Positions 26,001 through 38,240 are shown, counted from the first letter of the stretch. The stretch is 64,000 bases of DNA from Alitta virens (GCA_932294295.1 OW028586.1:10135790-10199789); one strand, 5' to 3'. Numbers and translations: made by a program. The notes: generated from the sequence alone by a model not told the origin.

Positions 26001-27150
26001 AGCTAACTGTAGACTAGGAATAGGTTGCTACAGCTGTCTAGAGTCAACCATATTTTATGAAGCTAACTGTAGACTCATGTTGCCTGGTCAAAAATCCTTG
26101 AAAATGCTACTTACCTAAACGTGGTGCATATATTTCCTCCCACCCCGAACCCTCCGCCGCATCTGTACAAATGTTTCCTGTACATTGGGGAGCAAAAAGA
26201 CTGCACACTTTTCACTGGTCTTTGAATGTGCTTCTGTGTTGTGCAGACATGCAGCCTGTGAAAAAAGAAACACATTTGATAACCTATGTAAATTATACTG
26301 TAATTAATCTGGGTTTCCTAAATCAAATGAGTTTATATATATTTTATACACAATTTCAGGGGTGGTAAGAATCATGATTTTTCTTAATATAACAAATCAG
26401 ATTTAAAAAAAAATGTAATCAGATTTATTGTAATGATGCAATTTGGGCACAAGTACTGTCTAGCATGAGCCAAGTTTGATAATTTTCCCAGCATTCTTAA
26501 ACTTATATATATATATAAAAGCATCTTTAATCATACTCTTGGTATACTAATATATATATAATATATTAATAAATATCACTGACTGAACTGTACTCTAAAA
26601 ATGAACAGATGTTTGATTTATTTAACAATTTGAGTTTTCGTAAAAAATCAACAACAAACAAAACACATTGTAATCAAATAAATCATGTTTTGAGTCGTAA
26701 AATATATATATCTAGTTTTCAATTAAATAAATATGTTAAAATCTTAAAAAAAAAAGTCGAAAATAAAATCCAAATTGTTGATTTTTTTTAATTGTTTTGC
26801 CTTAGTTTAAATCATGATTTAAATTGCTTGAATTAAATCTGCCAACCCGGCATGATAATGTTATATGATGTGTACAAAAATACAGATAAAAAATACTAAT
26901 AGTAGATAAAATAATCAGAAAATACGTTATAGAGAGAACGTTTAAATCAATCATCAATCACTTGGGACCACTGTTATCGTTGGGCACGGAAAATAGTGTT
27001 AATATGATCAACATTGTACTTTCTTAATGTTGAAAAATCATAATTATAAAGAATACATGAATCTAACAGAATTGACACTTACCCTTGGTGCATCACATAG
27101 GCAACAGAATTATCCAGCAAAACCATGAATAAGACAGTGTATAAATCCAT
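20055..27150 (-). CDS. EGFL7-like: EGFL7/EGFL8-like secreted EMI-EGF protein
   Basis: Vertebrate EGFL7/8 are secreted, vessel- or matrix-associated proteins; the invertebrate role is not known from sequence. Seven exons fit in phase: complement(27083-27150), (26115-26255), (22172-22290), (21819-21914), (21191-21307), (20646-20734), (20055-20333), total 909 nt, 302 residues. The order matches the family: signal peptide (MDLYTVLFMVLLDNSVAYV), an EMI domain at about 25-108 (HVCTTQKH, ICTTFRVSYRLSYREAY, KCCPGWTK), an EGF domain at about 111-141 (CINGGLC, CACPAGWTGQYCE), a calcium-binding EGF at about 142-180 (DIDECLQSKC, YHCECNEGFD) and a C-terminal coiled coil (about 185-290, ending VESLSKQLAWLEERME). 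Human EGFL7 has the same order and 273 residues. The stop codon overlaps an AATAAA. Intron 2 holds a mariner-like element, SINEs and a 60-bp satellite; intron 4 holds a degenerate minisatellite. Confidence 0.94.
21355..21800. repeat. Degenerate minisatellite, about 35-bp unit
   Basis: Diverged copies of the words ggatacttaaacatattctg and agtggata recur about every 35-45 bases. It fills most of intron 4 of the EGFL7-like gene and stops just before exon 4 at 21819. Confidence 0.75.
22520..23439. mobile_element. Mariner/Tc1-like DNA transposon remnant
   Basis: The left end tacagggtgcggcctaaaaa goes on to cttgcac, and the reverse complement of the right end reads tacagggtgcggcataaata going on to cttgcac; each ends with TA, as expected for mariner-type insertion. 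The roughly 0.9-kb interior has a short open stretch at 22883-23179 with RKSGQLIRQKRQKM, vaguely like the linker between mariner DNA-binding motifs, but no intact transposase or D-D-D/E motif. It lies in intron 2 of the EGFL7-like gene. Confidence 0.7.
24225..24300 (-). repeat. SINE family B, 3' fragment
   Basis: The words gtctgaagcttagccagcgt and gaccagctgcttcaggcaga match the reverse complement of the family B 3' part seen at 42900-42950. Confidence 0.5.
24895..24975. repeat. tattg / ggattg microsatellite
   Basis: A run of tattg units grading into ggattg units, directly at the 3' end of the minus-strand SINE that follows. It may be that SINE's expanded tail. Confidence 0.85.
24976..25145 (-). 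repeat. SINE family B body, minus strand
   Basis: Reverse complement of the family B body: ggtctgaagcttagtcagca at the left (3' end) and cccagtatagacacccaatg at the right. The tRNA-like head is missing. Confidence 0.65.
25255..25440 (+). repeat. SINE family B body, plus strand
   Basis: Contains gtgccttgtgctcggcgtct, gcaagtaaaagatcccaccc and ggtgtggactccaaacctta, as in the other family B copies. It lies in intron 2 of the EGFL7-like gene. Confidence 0.7.
25776..26075. repeat. Perfect 60-bp tandem repeat, 5 copies
   Basis: Five units of exactly 60 bp, each starting aggaataggttgctacagct and ending aagctaactgtagact, appear identical base for base. Such identity implies very recent expansion or ongoing homogenisation. 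The array ends 39 bases from exon 2 of the EGFL7-like gene, just inside its intron 2. Confidence 0.97.
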
Positions 27151-28442
27151 AATCATTGATGTTAAGACAATAAATAAATTATTGCAATTTTGCTCTTTTT
27201 GTTTAGTTTTATCTCATAATTATTCCTGCACCAATCATGCTTCCAACATGTGAAACTTGTAGTTCCAAGCAATACATTGACACATAAATGCCAGTTAGTG
27301 CTGACTGGGTCCTGGGTGAGACAAAATGGCTTGACAAATGTCAGCTATCTCAGGTTTCCCAGCCTGGGCCAGTTGATAAGAAAGCCGCAGACGGGCGCAC
27401 CGTAGCCCATAAAACCACGCCATCTTTTTTTCGCCAAATTTCTTAACAAGGAAAAACCAAGGGCTTGGAAAAACGTTATGCAATTCAAGATCTGCCAAAT
27501 CGGAAAGTTAAGACCATGAAGGAAATATTTCTTGCCATAACTGCAGGATTTTGTAGACAGTGGAACCATTAAAACTAGCCCTCCCCCCCCCCCCAAAAAA
27601 AAAACAAAAAGAAAACACCATCTTAACAAGGAGAAATTTATCTTCAATGTCTGATTTGCCAAATGAGAAATTATTTATGTCTATTTAATGCAACGGGCCT
27701 ACAAAGCTCTGGCAGCGCACTGGGCTGCTAACCACTAGGTCCTGGGTACTAATGGAAGGTCCTGATCAGCCCTGTAGACCTGGTGCAAAAATATCGAAGG
27801 TAAAGCTTGTCTCACCCACCCACCCTATTCTGCCAAATCAGGCTATAGATGAGATAATTTATGCCATAACTATAAATTAATGTCATATTCTATTTATTAA
27901 AAGCTGAGGCTACTTAATTAGAAACAGCATATTGGGTATTTCATCAAACGTTTCTCTCCAAATTCTTAAATAGGAACAATTTTATGTAATTCATATCTAC
28001 CAAGTCAAAAGTTTAATATCAAAAATAACAATTATATTAAAATTACTACATTACTCTCATACTCGCTGCTAGCGGGACCAAAGGTCGATATGGAGTTTTC
28101 CATATTCCTGATTTAATTCTCATTCAAATCAGTGGCAGGAAAACGTGTCAATAACTGAAGACTCATTGACACAGGATCACTTTTGCAATTTGATTTGCTG
28201 CACTTTATTGGTAATAAGTAAGTTGATTTGGTAAATTAAGTGGCAATCAGCAAATTAATACATCTACAATTAAGCAAATTGTGACTTCACCCCAGGCCAT
28301 CAACACATATTATATGTAGATGCTGTTCAATATTCTCACACTGCCCTGAATGCCTTATGTACCCAAAGTATCTAGTTACTTTGAATAATATTGAGTTGCT
28401 AAGATCACCAGTTCATTCCCCATTCAAATTATAGTGGGCAGA
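27151..28442. other. Intergenic upstream of EGFL7-like gene
   Basis: Presumed promoter side of the EGFL7-like gene. It contains a C-run followed by an A-run at 27583-27603 and a weak tRNA-like SINE fragment at about 27690-27820 (cactgggctgctaaccacta, then ggtcctgggtac). No gene is seen. Confidence 0.45.
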
Positions 28443-28548
28443 GCAAATACACCAATTACTTAGAAAAGTCATTGACACCTGTCAAAGTTATATATATATA
28501 TCACTTTGACAGGTGTCAATGACTTTTCTAGGTAATTGGTGTATTTGC
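28443..28548. repeat. Near-perfect 45-bp inverted repeat with 16-bp AT loop
   Basis: The left arm (28443-28487) starts gcaaatacaccaattactta and the right arm (28504-28548) is its reverse complement with one mismatch; the loop is mostly ta repeats. Related words (aatcattgacac) occur nearby at about 28160 and 28855, so it may be the core of a local fold-back element. Confidence 0.9.
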
Positions 28549-29066
28549 TTAATTTACCAAATAATATATATATATATAAATAATTTTTATTGACGGAAGA
28601 TGTCAGAAAAGACATAAATGTCACAAGTACAAAAGATAAAAAGAAATAAAAGCAATCAGAAAATAATTTAAAAAAAAAGGGAATACAACAAAGACTATAG
28701 TTACAGATAGTTCCAGCCACCAAATTAAAGTATAAATATAAATGTAATTCGTTCAGTGGGTAATGTCTGTATTGTATGGTCATCTATGAGGAACATTATA
28801 CGACTCAATTGGCAAATTACTGGTCGAAGCAAACCCACTTTATGTCAATAACTTAGGAATCATTGACACTTGTCCATCTGAAGTAGTAAATGTAATTAGG
28901 TGGGCTGGTAATGTGTATATCAAATGGTCATCGAATGTCTCTTTGTATTGTCTTGGGGACACCAACATTGCTAGCTACGAAGACCAAAAATAAAGAATTG
29001 TATAGGATTTCTTGCCTATACATCTTTGAAACCATTGATCACAGCTATGAGGCTAAGGCAATAACA

Positions 29067-31115
29067 ATGATACTGTTCAGAAAGCAAACTGTTCTGTTGT
29101 TGATATTCTCAACATCAGTTATGAATCAGGTTTTTCTGCCACCAATATTGATAAAACCATCTCTGACAACTCCAGCAACAGCGCCAGATGAGGAATATAA
29201 CCACACCGAATCAAATTGCGAAATTGAGCCAAGGAAACTAAAGGAATTTTTAGACACATGTCTGTCATGTCGTGGTATGTGTCGCAGGACTCTCTTCTCA
29301 CCAAATGAGATGGGATTGATGCCTGGGTGTCATTGTGATCTTGCATGTTGAGGAAGCCAGTGGACATTTTCCAAAAATTGACCAGCCACCATCACAACCA
29401 GGGGAGATGAAAGTCATCAACGCTTTCTACCAACCAACCCAGGGAGTTGTGCTTAACTTCAAATATGGTTTGAAATTGTCCCTTAAGACAGTTACAACAT
29501 TTGGCACTAATATATGTCATAATAATACGGCTGAGCGGTTCTCTATCAACTGGCTTCCAAAGGTACTTGTCACCCCAATTGCTCGTTAAAATGGGATAAC
29601 TTATCAATTTTAAATAATGCAAGTGGTGAATATCAGCCAATTAACCCGGATTGTGCACTGTGCAACAGAATTGAGGGACAAACCATCTGTGGTTACATGA
29701 AATACCAGCTTTACCTTGTTCGATGGCCTAAACACCAGCTTGATGTCAACTCTAATCTGCCAACAATAGATGTACATAAAAAAAACATTTATGTACAGGT
29801 AATTGATTCTATGTCCACAGTACCAATGTATGATGATTCAAAATCTGATGACATGAAAGACATTACTAAGTAACCTGATCTAATAACTGTAGCTACTGCT
29901 TATAAGTTTGTCATAAAAGGCAAAATACCGGCAACATTTGATGTCAACTTGTTAATGACAAACAGAATAATGGATTCGTTTAATAACATGAAATTGCTTA
30001 ATGTGACAGTGGTGATGTTTAATGCGAGACGTGGAGTCGAAAACAGAACTTATTATGCTCAATATTGGTGTAGTGCACTTACTGAATATATCACCACAGA
30101 GACAAATATCATCCCAGATTTTGATATTTTACTTACATTATCCACCTTATCAATTGATCTCCTCAACGGAACACTAAGTGTGAGCATCACAGATTTCAGC
30201 GTTGATGGTCTCTATGGACCAATTTACCACGCTATGAACTGCTCATGGAAATATATTTTAGTTCCTTACAATGATCCTCTTAAAACACTTGAATATATAC
30301 AGGCAAATTTTGAACCCTATGTCACCAAACCTAGTACTAAATTCCAGTTGAATGAAACAATATTGTCTGTGTGCGCGGAATGGATTGTTACTAGTAAGTA
30401 TAATGAAAGATTTATTACATCAATGGTTATCACAGGAAGCTCAACCATACTATCAGTTGGTCACACTGCATGGGGAGTGTGGTATGCAAAACAAACATTT
30501 CATAACACCAACAATTTGGCAAATCTGCACCTTGGGGTATCAATATCAATGGACAATATAGCTCACCTGCTGAACCTTTTCCTAAAAGACAATAAAATAA
30601 GCTGTCTCAGCCTTTCTTGCATTAAACTGATGACATCTCTATCAACCCCTGCTTGGTTATCTATCATTCAAACCATTGTATTCTGTCATTCTGCTTACAA
30701 ATTTAAATCGTTCTTTGTGTGGATTACTGTAACGGTACACACTGGTGGTGTACTTGCTCTGGATTTCATTGATTCTTCAGTGTCAATCAAACCTCAGTTT
30801 GAGCAGCAGTGCTGGTTTTCTAATATCCTACCTGCTGCAGTATTTATAGGCATTCCAACAGCACTTACCAGCATTGTATTTACCATAGCTACCACTCTCA
30901 CTCTCATCAACAAATGGCCGGACACTCGCGAGTCTAAGTATAAACTTGCAATGCATATTTTGTTGTTTGTGCTGGTGACATCAACCCGGGTTGTGCAAAT
31001 GGTGCACTCACAGTATGTTTTAAATGGACTCCTGCAGTTCATTTCCGAGATTCTGACAGCACTCCAGGGATTTGTATTTTTTGCAGCTTCTACAATTCAC
31101 AAGATTTGCAAATAG
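29067..31115 (+). pseudogene. Broken SMB-domain seven-transmembrane receptor
   Basis: A relative of the intact receptor at 33397-36950. It starts with a signal-like segment (LFRKQTVLLLIFSTSV), then an SMB-like cysteine cluster (CLSCRGMCRR, CHCDLAC), then a stop at 29349. The sequence continues in frame +1 to about 29589, returns to the first frame at about 29580 (PDCALCNRIEG), meets a stop at 29871, and is then open from 29949 to 31115. That last part encodes the stalk and a seven-transmembrane region, including ISEILTALQGFVFFAAS where the intact gene has VLNGLQGVYIFFSSG. At least two frameshifts and one in-frame stop make it a pseudogene unless unusual splicing is used. It runs through the point where the intact gene has its TM2-TM3 intron, so it appears intronless, which fits a retrocopy or an intronless paralogue. 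Confidence 0.8.
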
Positions 31116-31925
31116 ATGGTTTTAAAAACCATTTGCGAGACTTAAATGGGGTGTGGCTATGATAATTTATTATGTTTAATCATATCCAGTGATATTAAAA
31201 CTTTATTTGATGCATAGTATTATTTTGTGTCATTAATGAACACCAGTTAGGATGGGAAACCTACTATGCCACGCATCATACCCAGCATTTATCAGAACTT
31301 TTGGGATTAGAATCTCAATCTATATGTATTCTCTAGAATTACAGTTCTACATATAATTACCTTATATCATGAAAGGACTTAAATAGCATATGTCTGTTGC
31401 TCTGTCATCATTTTGTGGTAGTGAATTCCATGAGCTACAGGGACCCTAATGGGGTTTCCTCTCCCATTTTTGCAAAGGGGACCAGACGGGATTTAGAGTC
31501 TTCTCTAATCTCCATGGTTCATAAGATTGAAATTAGGTCATGTCGTTATAAGCTGTTAAAAATATGAGTTTGCCTTTTTTGCTGCCATGGCCACGTTTTG
31601 TCAGATACCAGTAATTTTTAAAGAGCCTTTTCTTGTTATCTTCCTGGTTTCTTAGTCTTATGGATTGTAATGGGAAACTATGTCCAAAAAGTGTACAAAG
31701 TGCCCATAATTCTAGACCAAAGGGTATGGTAGTTTTGGAGCTTGTGTAACAGTTACTGCAACTTCACACTTTAAGAGAAATTACATCAAAGAGACTACCA
31801 ATAGTAAATATGTTATAAGTTCATGGAACAAAAAACGTAGACAGAAGTTACATTGTGTCCATGAGCACTTTCTGGTCACCTAGATCAGATGTGTGAAATT
31901 CTGTTTGTCACACAGACAGTGCAGA
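31116..31925. other. Intergenic, no gene recognised
   Basis: Between the receptor pseudogene and a SINE. Nothing recognisable apart from ordinary AT-rich sequence. Confidence 0.4.
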
Positions 31926-32140
31926 CAGTGTAGCTCTCTAAGGCAAGTTCTTGCAACTCACAAATGCTGATTGATGAGGTGAGAGAGAGAAGAAGAATCA
32001 AAACATGTTACGAAATCCAAGCACCATCAAGGTGAGATGGAGCTCATGAAGAGTGCCCGGGCCGGGGATTCAACCCGGGACCTTCAGCAGAGCTGGCCAA
32101 TGTGGAGTTAGCTGATGCCTTAGTCCAGTGTAGTGAACCC
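31926..32140 (-). repeat. tRNA-derived SINE, minus strand
   Basis: On the minus strand the head reads cactggactaaggcatcagc, with a B-box cgggttgaatcccc, followed by a body and a ga/ct-rich stretch like that of the copy at 18830-19166 (gagagagaga next to tgattgatgaggt). Probably a diverged family B member. Confidence 0.65.
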
Positions 32141-32224
32141 GAAAGGCAGCAAGCGCAGACGTTATTGTGATGGGATGCAGGATGCACTATTTGCATGTAT
32201 TAGAGTGCACAAGTTTCTTAATTT

Positions 32225-32425
32225 TTTTATTTTTTTTATTATTATATATAACTTTTGTTAATTATTTAGTATAATAATATTGCGGGGATGCACAATTAAA
32301 CATAGTTTCCACGAAACTCTTGTACATCCCCCTCATCGAAATATTTGTGTCATAATGAAATGTCTCAATAACCATGTATGTTTAAATTTCGATGAAAATA
32401 AAGTATCTATCTATCTCATTGTATT
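32225..32425 (+). repeat. Possible retroelement 3' tail
   Basis: A segment ends in aaaataaagtatctatctat, a tatc-type tail like the 3' end of the SINE at 18830. It may be the 3' end of a LINE or SINE, but no coding remnant is visible. Confidence 0.35.
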
Positions 32426-33396
32426 GCATTCTGGATTGTTCAGCATTAAAATCAACGTTCGGTGCCTTTGCCTTGACTTTTGCCACAGATCACCCATAGC
32501 CAAGCCTTTTCTCAAACGATTTCAAAACTAAATTTATCATAATTATACTGTCTTAATCAAATACATCCCGCAAACATTTCTTGCATGAATGACACTGACA
32601 CTAAAAAAACTGTTTAAATGGAAATACCTTTATTTTGAAGAATCTTCATTTATTACATAGTTTTTATCTGAATTGCCATTAAACAATTCACAAACAAATA
32701 TATTGGATTGTCATTGTTTAGGCCATCGAACAAGGTAAAGATGAAAACTTATCACCATATCAATAATGCTCTCTGGAAATCTTCAATAATTCTCATACAC
32801 ACTAATGAAATAACAAACATTTGTTAGTAGGTGTCAGTAACTGTGTCGTCCTTTGCCAATGATTTGCAATTTCTTATCTCGATTTGACCAGGAGAGATCT
32901 GACATTTTAGTATAACATACTGGGACATGAAATCTTGAACTGCAATGTAAACAATAACTATAGGACCATTTGATTGTCACTGAACTCAACGTTAAACTTT
33001 ATGCTCTGGTCTATGAGTGTCAAATAGCGGATTTTCACGGAAGTTTCTTGATATTTCCACCAGGTGGCTGCGACAGAATACTGCAATTCTGTTGGCTGGG
33101 CAATTTCCCGCCCTTCACTGTGATTGGATAAGGCAAAGTGCATCCAAGCAGCAGTATTTTTCGTGAATTTTAATGTATATTTAACATCTTATCATTCAGT
33201 TGGTATCTGTTATTTCCCTGAGAAAGTTGTATTTATTCAATAGGTTAGTAATGATCTTCTATGTCTGAAAAGCAAAATGAGTTATAAGAGGAGAAGAAAG
33301 ATTTGTCTTGTTGAATTCAGGCCTGCTCAGTGAAAAGACTCTATTAGAAACAGCCCAACGTATTATTCATGAACTGTCCAGTGTCCACTTGTTTTG

Positions 33397-36300
33397 CTAT
33401 TGGTTCCCAGCAGAATCCAATCTGGCCTTTAACATTTTCCAGAAATGTCCAGTTATTCCAGATGAGAAGAAAATGTAAACACCCTGTAAACCATTCAGTA
33501 CAACAAATACATACCACATTTCTTCAATGCCAGTCACATATGGCACAAGAGCAAACAACCATGTTACTCCCATCAAACCTCCGATCTTAGCAAATATTAT
33601 TGCCATGTTGCGGTCGGCTATGGCTGAAGTGCCAACATCAACTGGCATTGCATTATTATAAATATGGTACATTGTCACACAAAAGCATAGTGCATTGACT
33701 GAAATGAGAAAGAGTGTGGGACCTACGAAGAGGGCAATGACGTACATTTGTGGTTCAATGAAGCAAATTCCCCTGCTTGAAGCATAAGCAAGTGGAAGAT
33801 CTGTAATCATGTCCATTGAGACTGGTATTGAAATCAACAATAGGCTAACAATCCAACAATACTTGACCTTCTTTTTGTTTTTGCCATGTTTCACAAACCA
33901 TGGCCTACAAATATTTGAGAAACGGTAGAAGATTTCCAGCGAAATGAACAACATTATCAGAAATGTTGTGAGCCAAAAGTAATGCAATAAAACTCCTGTG
34001 ACCCGACAGATCAGAGGGTTGGTGGTGATGATTTTGACGTGGCAGATCTGAAAGTCATAGTTGAGAGCACTTTATAATACTATATAAATAGTGAATTGCA
34101 AAGGAGTCCAATATAGCTTTTCTGGATGCAATACAACTGCATTGGACAACTTTCCCCCACATTTGTTACATTTTCTACAGATGAAAAAGAAAGCCCAGCT
34201 TCTCCTACAGATTCCACTGATTGGGTGGTCAAATTTTCCAATCCATTACAGCAAAATATTGAAAATTTACATGGTATGAATGAAGATCTTACTGAAAAAC
34301 CACATTCCATTGTTAGTTATATTTGCATAGTCAGATATAATATTGAAATTACTACATACAAATATGCACATTAGGATTCTTTCAAACGGAATAGCTGTGT
34401 TATCAAAATACGTATATATGTCTTACCTGTAATAGTAATTGAGCAAAGAAGAGAGATGTAGAAATATGTGGTATGGTTGGTACACATACAGATTTGAATG
34501 AGGGTACCATAACAGAGATGGCAATTGTAGTAAACAGGAATATGATAGACAAAGAATTGCACACCATCGTCAAAATACCAATATATTCATCCTTATATTC
34601 TGTCTTCTTGCATAAAACAACAGCCAAGGAGGCTCCAATTCTTTCCCGTTCTGTGTGATACTTCATTCTTCCAATGATTACAGATTTATCCAACACAAAG
34701 AGATGTGTTCTGTAATCAATGTTGACAGCTAACATGATACTACCGGAGAAGTTGAAAACATTTCCATCTAAAACCAAAACCGTATCTTCCTTTCTGCAAA
34801 TGTTTGCACGGGACTGAAGGTCAACATTAGATATGATTATTTCTTTAAGAAATGTTTCATATTCTTCATATTTTTGTTGTAAAAGTAGTTCATTACCAAA
34901 ACTATGCGCAGTTGTAAAAGTGTCCAATATTTTGTCAGATAAAACGCAGAGCGAATTATGGAAGGGAAATGTTTTCTCCAAGAACAATTTTCTGTAAAGT
35001 GCGTGTCGTATGCTGCGATTACATGAGTATAAATTCAAATATGACACATTGTTAAGTCGCTCTCTGAAATTGTTTATATCAATAAGCTCTTCGTTTAAAC
35101 CAACTTCAAATGTTCCATTTGTGTAATTTTGTTTAGATTTAATGGAATCGTCTAAAACTGCAATGACTTTAAACTCAGACACATTGCCTTGCCTAGGAAA
35201 ATAATACTGTTTGTCACTTTCAACAATCATTGTCGTAATTAAATCTACACATATGTCATTGAAAATATCTACTTTACCTGTCTGATCACACACAGTATCA
35301 TAGTCCGATTTATCTAAGCCATATTTTTTATACTTTCTTATCCTTGAGGTAAGACCTTTTTTCAATGAAAATAACAGTGTGTATTTTGGTAAAAAATCAG
35401 GCTCGTATATATTTATAAAAATCTTAAGACAGGTGTCATTTAGGGCATCAAGACCACAACCATTAATGAAAGGATTTCTTATCTTTTGTTCAACGGGCAG
35501 CATAAAAGTCTTGCAGAGAATTCGACATGTTTTACAAGTGTCAGGAACTCCTGGCATACAACTTAGCCTTTGTATCCAGTCAAAACTTAATCCAGGAGTA
35601 CCATAAGATGCACGGCTTTTTTTAACATCAACATTGTATCGACATTCTTTAAAAAGCAAATGTCTGGCTTCCGTAAAATTGCCAATATTTATCATATGAT
35701 CTATCGAACTGTATGGATCATTAGAACAGTGGAAGTTTATTGGCATTGGGGTGAATTCATGCACGTCTAGGCCATGACACATGACACAAAACTGATTTTT
35801 GAACACACCAACGTTATGATTGTAGACGGGTGAAAATGATATATTGTAGAAATCATTTTCTTCACATTTATATTTGATATCTTTGGAATTCAATAATCCA
35901 TCAGGACATTTGTCAATAACATAAAAGTACCGATTTACATGTAGTGACGAAAACTTCAAGCAGCTGGAATATTTTTGCGGTATATGTAAATGTTTATCTT
36001 CTGTTAATTGTCCGTGTATATAATGCTTCAAGAAGCTAGATACACTGGTGTTACTGTAATTGAGTTTTTCATTAACATCTCTCAACATTTTAGGCATATA
36101 TATACCATCTCCCTTTTCACTTTTTTCAATTAAATTAAGATTTATGCTTTGGTTCTTGCAATGGTACCAATAATCAAGACAGCAGTCTCCATAAAATGCA
36201 CAAATTTCATCACATTTACAAAAATATCTGCAATTGAACATGCCCCATTCGGTACACTTGGGATGAATCTTATTGCACCGATTAAAGCAACTCTGTGGGT

Positions 36301-36950
36301 TTGGACATGATGAGATCATTGTGTCCAAAGCACTTCCCATCTTGTCAAATACATTAGAATTGATTAAATCATCTGCAATAAGAATGTTTAACAATTTTCA
36401 TTGTAACTTTTTGTCATGCAAATATTATAATTATTTGTCAATACATTTACTGTCTATCTGTATTCTCTTCTTATTACACTTTTTTTAGTATGTCTTCTTG
36501 AAAATTGTCATTTGCAAATTCAGTGCATTTCCCAAATAGCTATTGCTGCAATAGCAATTAATACACAAAGAACCCGTTTCTCAGTGGTTTTTTTTTTCAT
36601 TAGTATTTTTGATTTTTGAAGATTTGCCTGGAAATTTCGTCATCTATGCTTGATACTGTATGGTGAATCCTTATGAATGTTTTGGTATTAAATGTAACAT
36701 ATTTCGTTTTTTATCCATTGTGTATCATGACAAGTAATCAAATTCACACACTGATAAAATGCAAGACAATTTTCTACTATTTCCATTATTGCAATTGCGA
36801 TAAAGAAAAGTGAAATAGATTCCTGGACTATAATGTTTAGAGTTCATACTCACATAGGTTTTCGAGTTGATGTGGAATATCAGTTGCATTATTTTGGAGG
36901 CAGTAAGCGCTGCAAAGTAGAAGGGCTAACCTCAGCATCACCCTCATCAT
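33397..36950 (-). CDS. SMB-domain seven-transmembrane receptor (adhesion/secretin-like GPCR)
   Basis: A cell-surface receptor; ligand unknown. Three exons fit in phase: complement(36854-36950), (34427-36372) and (33397-34047), total 2694 nt, 897 residues. Exon 1 encodes a signal peptide (MRVMLRLALLLCSAYC). Exon 2 starts with a somatomedin-B-like domain at about 55-100 (SCFNRCNKIHPKC, CKCDEICAFYGDCCLDYW), then a long cysteine-bearing ectodomain (FCVMCHG and others), TM1 at about 630-653 and TM2. Exon 3 begins in phase 0 with ICHVK and gives TM3-TM7 (YFWLTTFLIMLFISLEIFY, GVTWLFALVPYV, VLNGLQGVYIFFSSG). The W-L-F in TM6 and LQG-F/Y-F in TM7 resemble class B2 (adhesion) and Methuselah-like receptors. 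I see no GPS cleavage motif before TM1. A poly(A) signal lies at complement(33232-33237). The nearby pseudogene is a close relative in opposite orientation. Confidence 0.9.
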
Positions 36951-38240
36951 TATGCTTTGGTTGGGATGCTGCAGATTGTTTTCACTATTTATTTGCCAAA
37001 GCCCTTGGAAGTGTTTTTTCTACATTACAGTAAAATTAAAAAAAGGGCTTTTAGGTCATTATTTACATTGAAGATTTAATGATTTTGTAATATGATGCTG
37101 CATGCATAAAAAATTATATGTGATAAAATTTGACAAGATAGAAATATAAGGCTTTATCATGCAGAAAAACATTTATGAATTAACATAGGCCTGTATTTGA
37201 TTAGAAATTGCAAATATCTTGACCATCCCTGCAAATTCAAATATCATATTTCTCTGCATTAAATTGACTTGTGAAGTTGAATTATGTGTTTTGATAAGCA
37301 AGCAATATTTTTTTTTTAACAAAAGGGATTGAATCTGTTTTTATAACTTTGGTTTATTATTGTCATGTTATATAAAAATGAAGCCCAAATATGTGGAAAA
37401 AAAGTCTTCATAAGTCTTTGGAATGGTGAAGCCACCATAATGATAAATGTTATATGGACATTTTTTTTCTCAAAAACTAAATACTTTGGCACACATTTCT
37501 TCAGATCAGAATTTGTAATGTTTTTTTGACCCTCAGCGAACAATGTTTGAAAAGGGTGCTATCACTGGAAATGACGGGCGTTTCCGGAGCAGAACTCTAA
37601 CACTAATGCACTTACACCAATGAAATTTTGCACAGTAATACTCTATATGGCCTAGTGGTGCCTTTTGTTAGTCACATTGACTATTGCCATAGGTCAAAGA
37701 CTCAGTTCCCGCGTTGTGAGTGACCACTCAACCTGGAGAGGTGACCATTATATGGGTTGCATTTTGACTGAGGTCCGTGATTTGTGAAATGACTGAGTAA
37801 ATTTACTTGTTTTATATGCCTGACTATGGTCCAAATCAATTTATCTATGTTATTGTATTCTAATTATATCTGCTGTTTGTATCTGTTGATCTGTTTATTT
37901 GTGTTATTAACTACTGTGTGTTCTAACTTTGGTAACAATCAGACTTGAATATTACTAATCCTAACTTAAATTAATATATCCAGCAAAATGTAATCCAGTT
38001 CTGACCTGTTGTCTATGATCACCTATGCCATATGTTCAGTTCAAACAATGCTGGAATCTCCTGAGTGCCACACAATTATCATTAATCAACAAAATTTCTA
38101 TTCATCTTCAAAACCACATCTTTTGAAACAAATGATCTACATTATATGAAACTGTATCACTATTCAAGAAAAGTTTAATGACCTATCAGGGTTTCTTTAA
38201 TTTGTACTGTAACAGTGCTGTGTTTTGTAAAGTGGAAATG
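36951..38240. other. Intergenic upstream of the receptor gene
   Basis: No gene recognised. The segment at 37560-37800 is slightly richer in GC and might be an old repeat, but I cannot support a family. Confidence 0.4.

Noticed and set aside
29949..31115. An intact 388-residue receptor
   Set aside because: The frame starts inside the ectodomain; clear upstream coding sequence exists but is split by stops and shifts, so this is the 3' part of a pseudogene.
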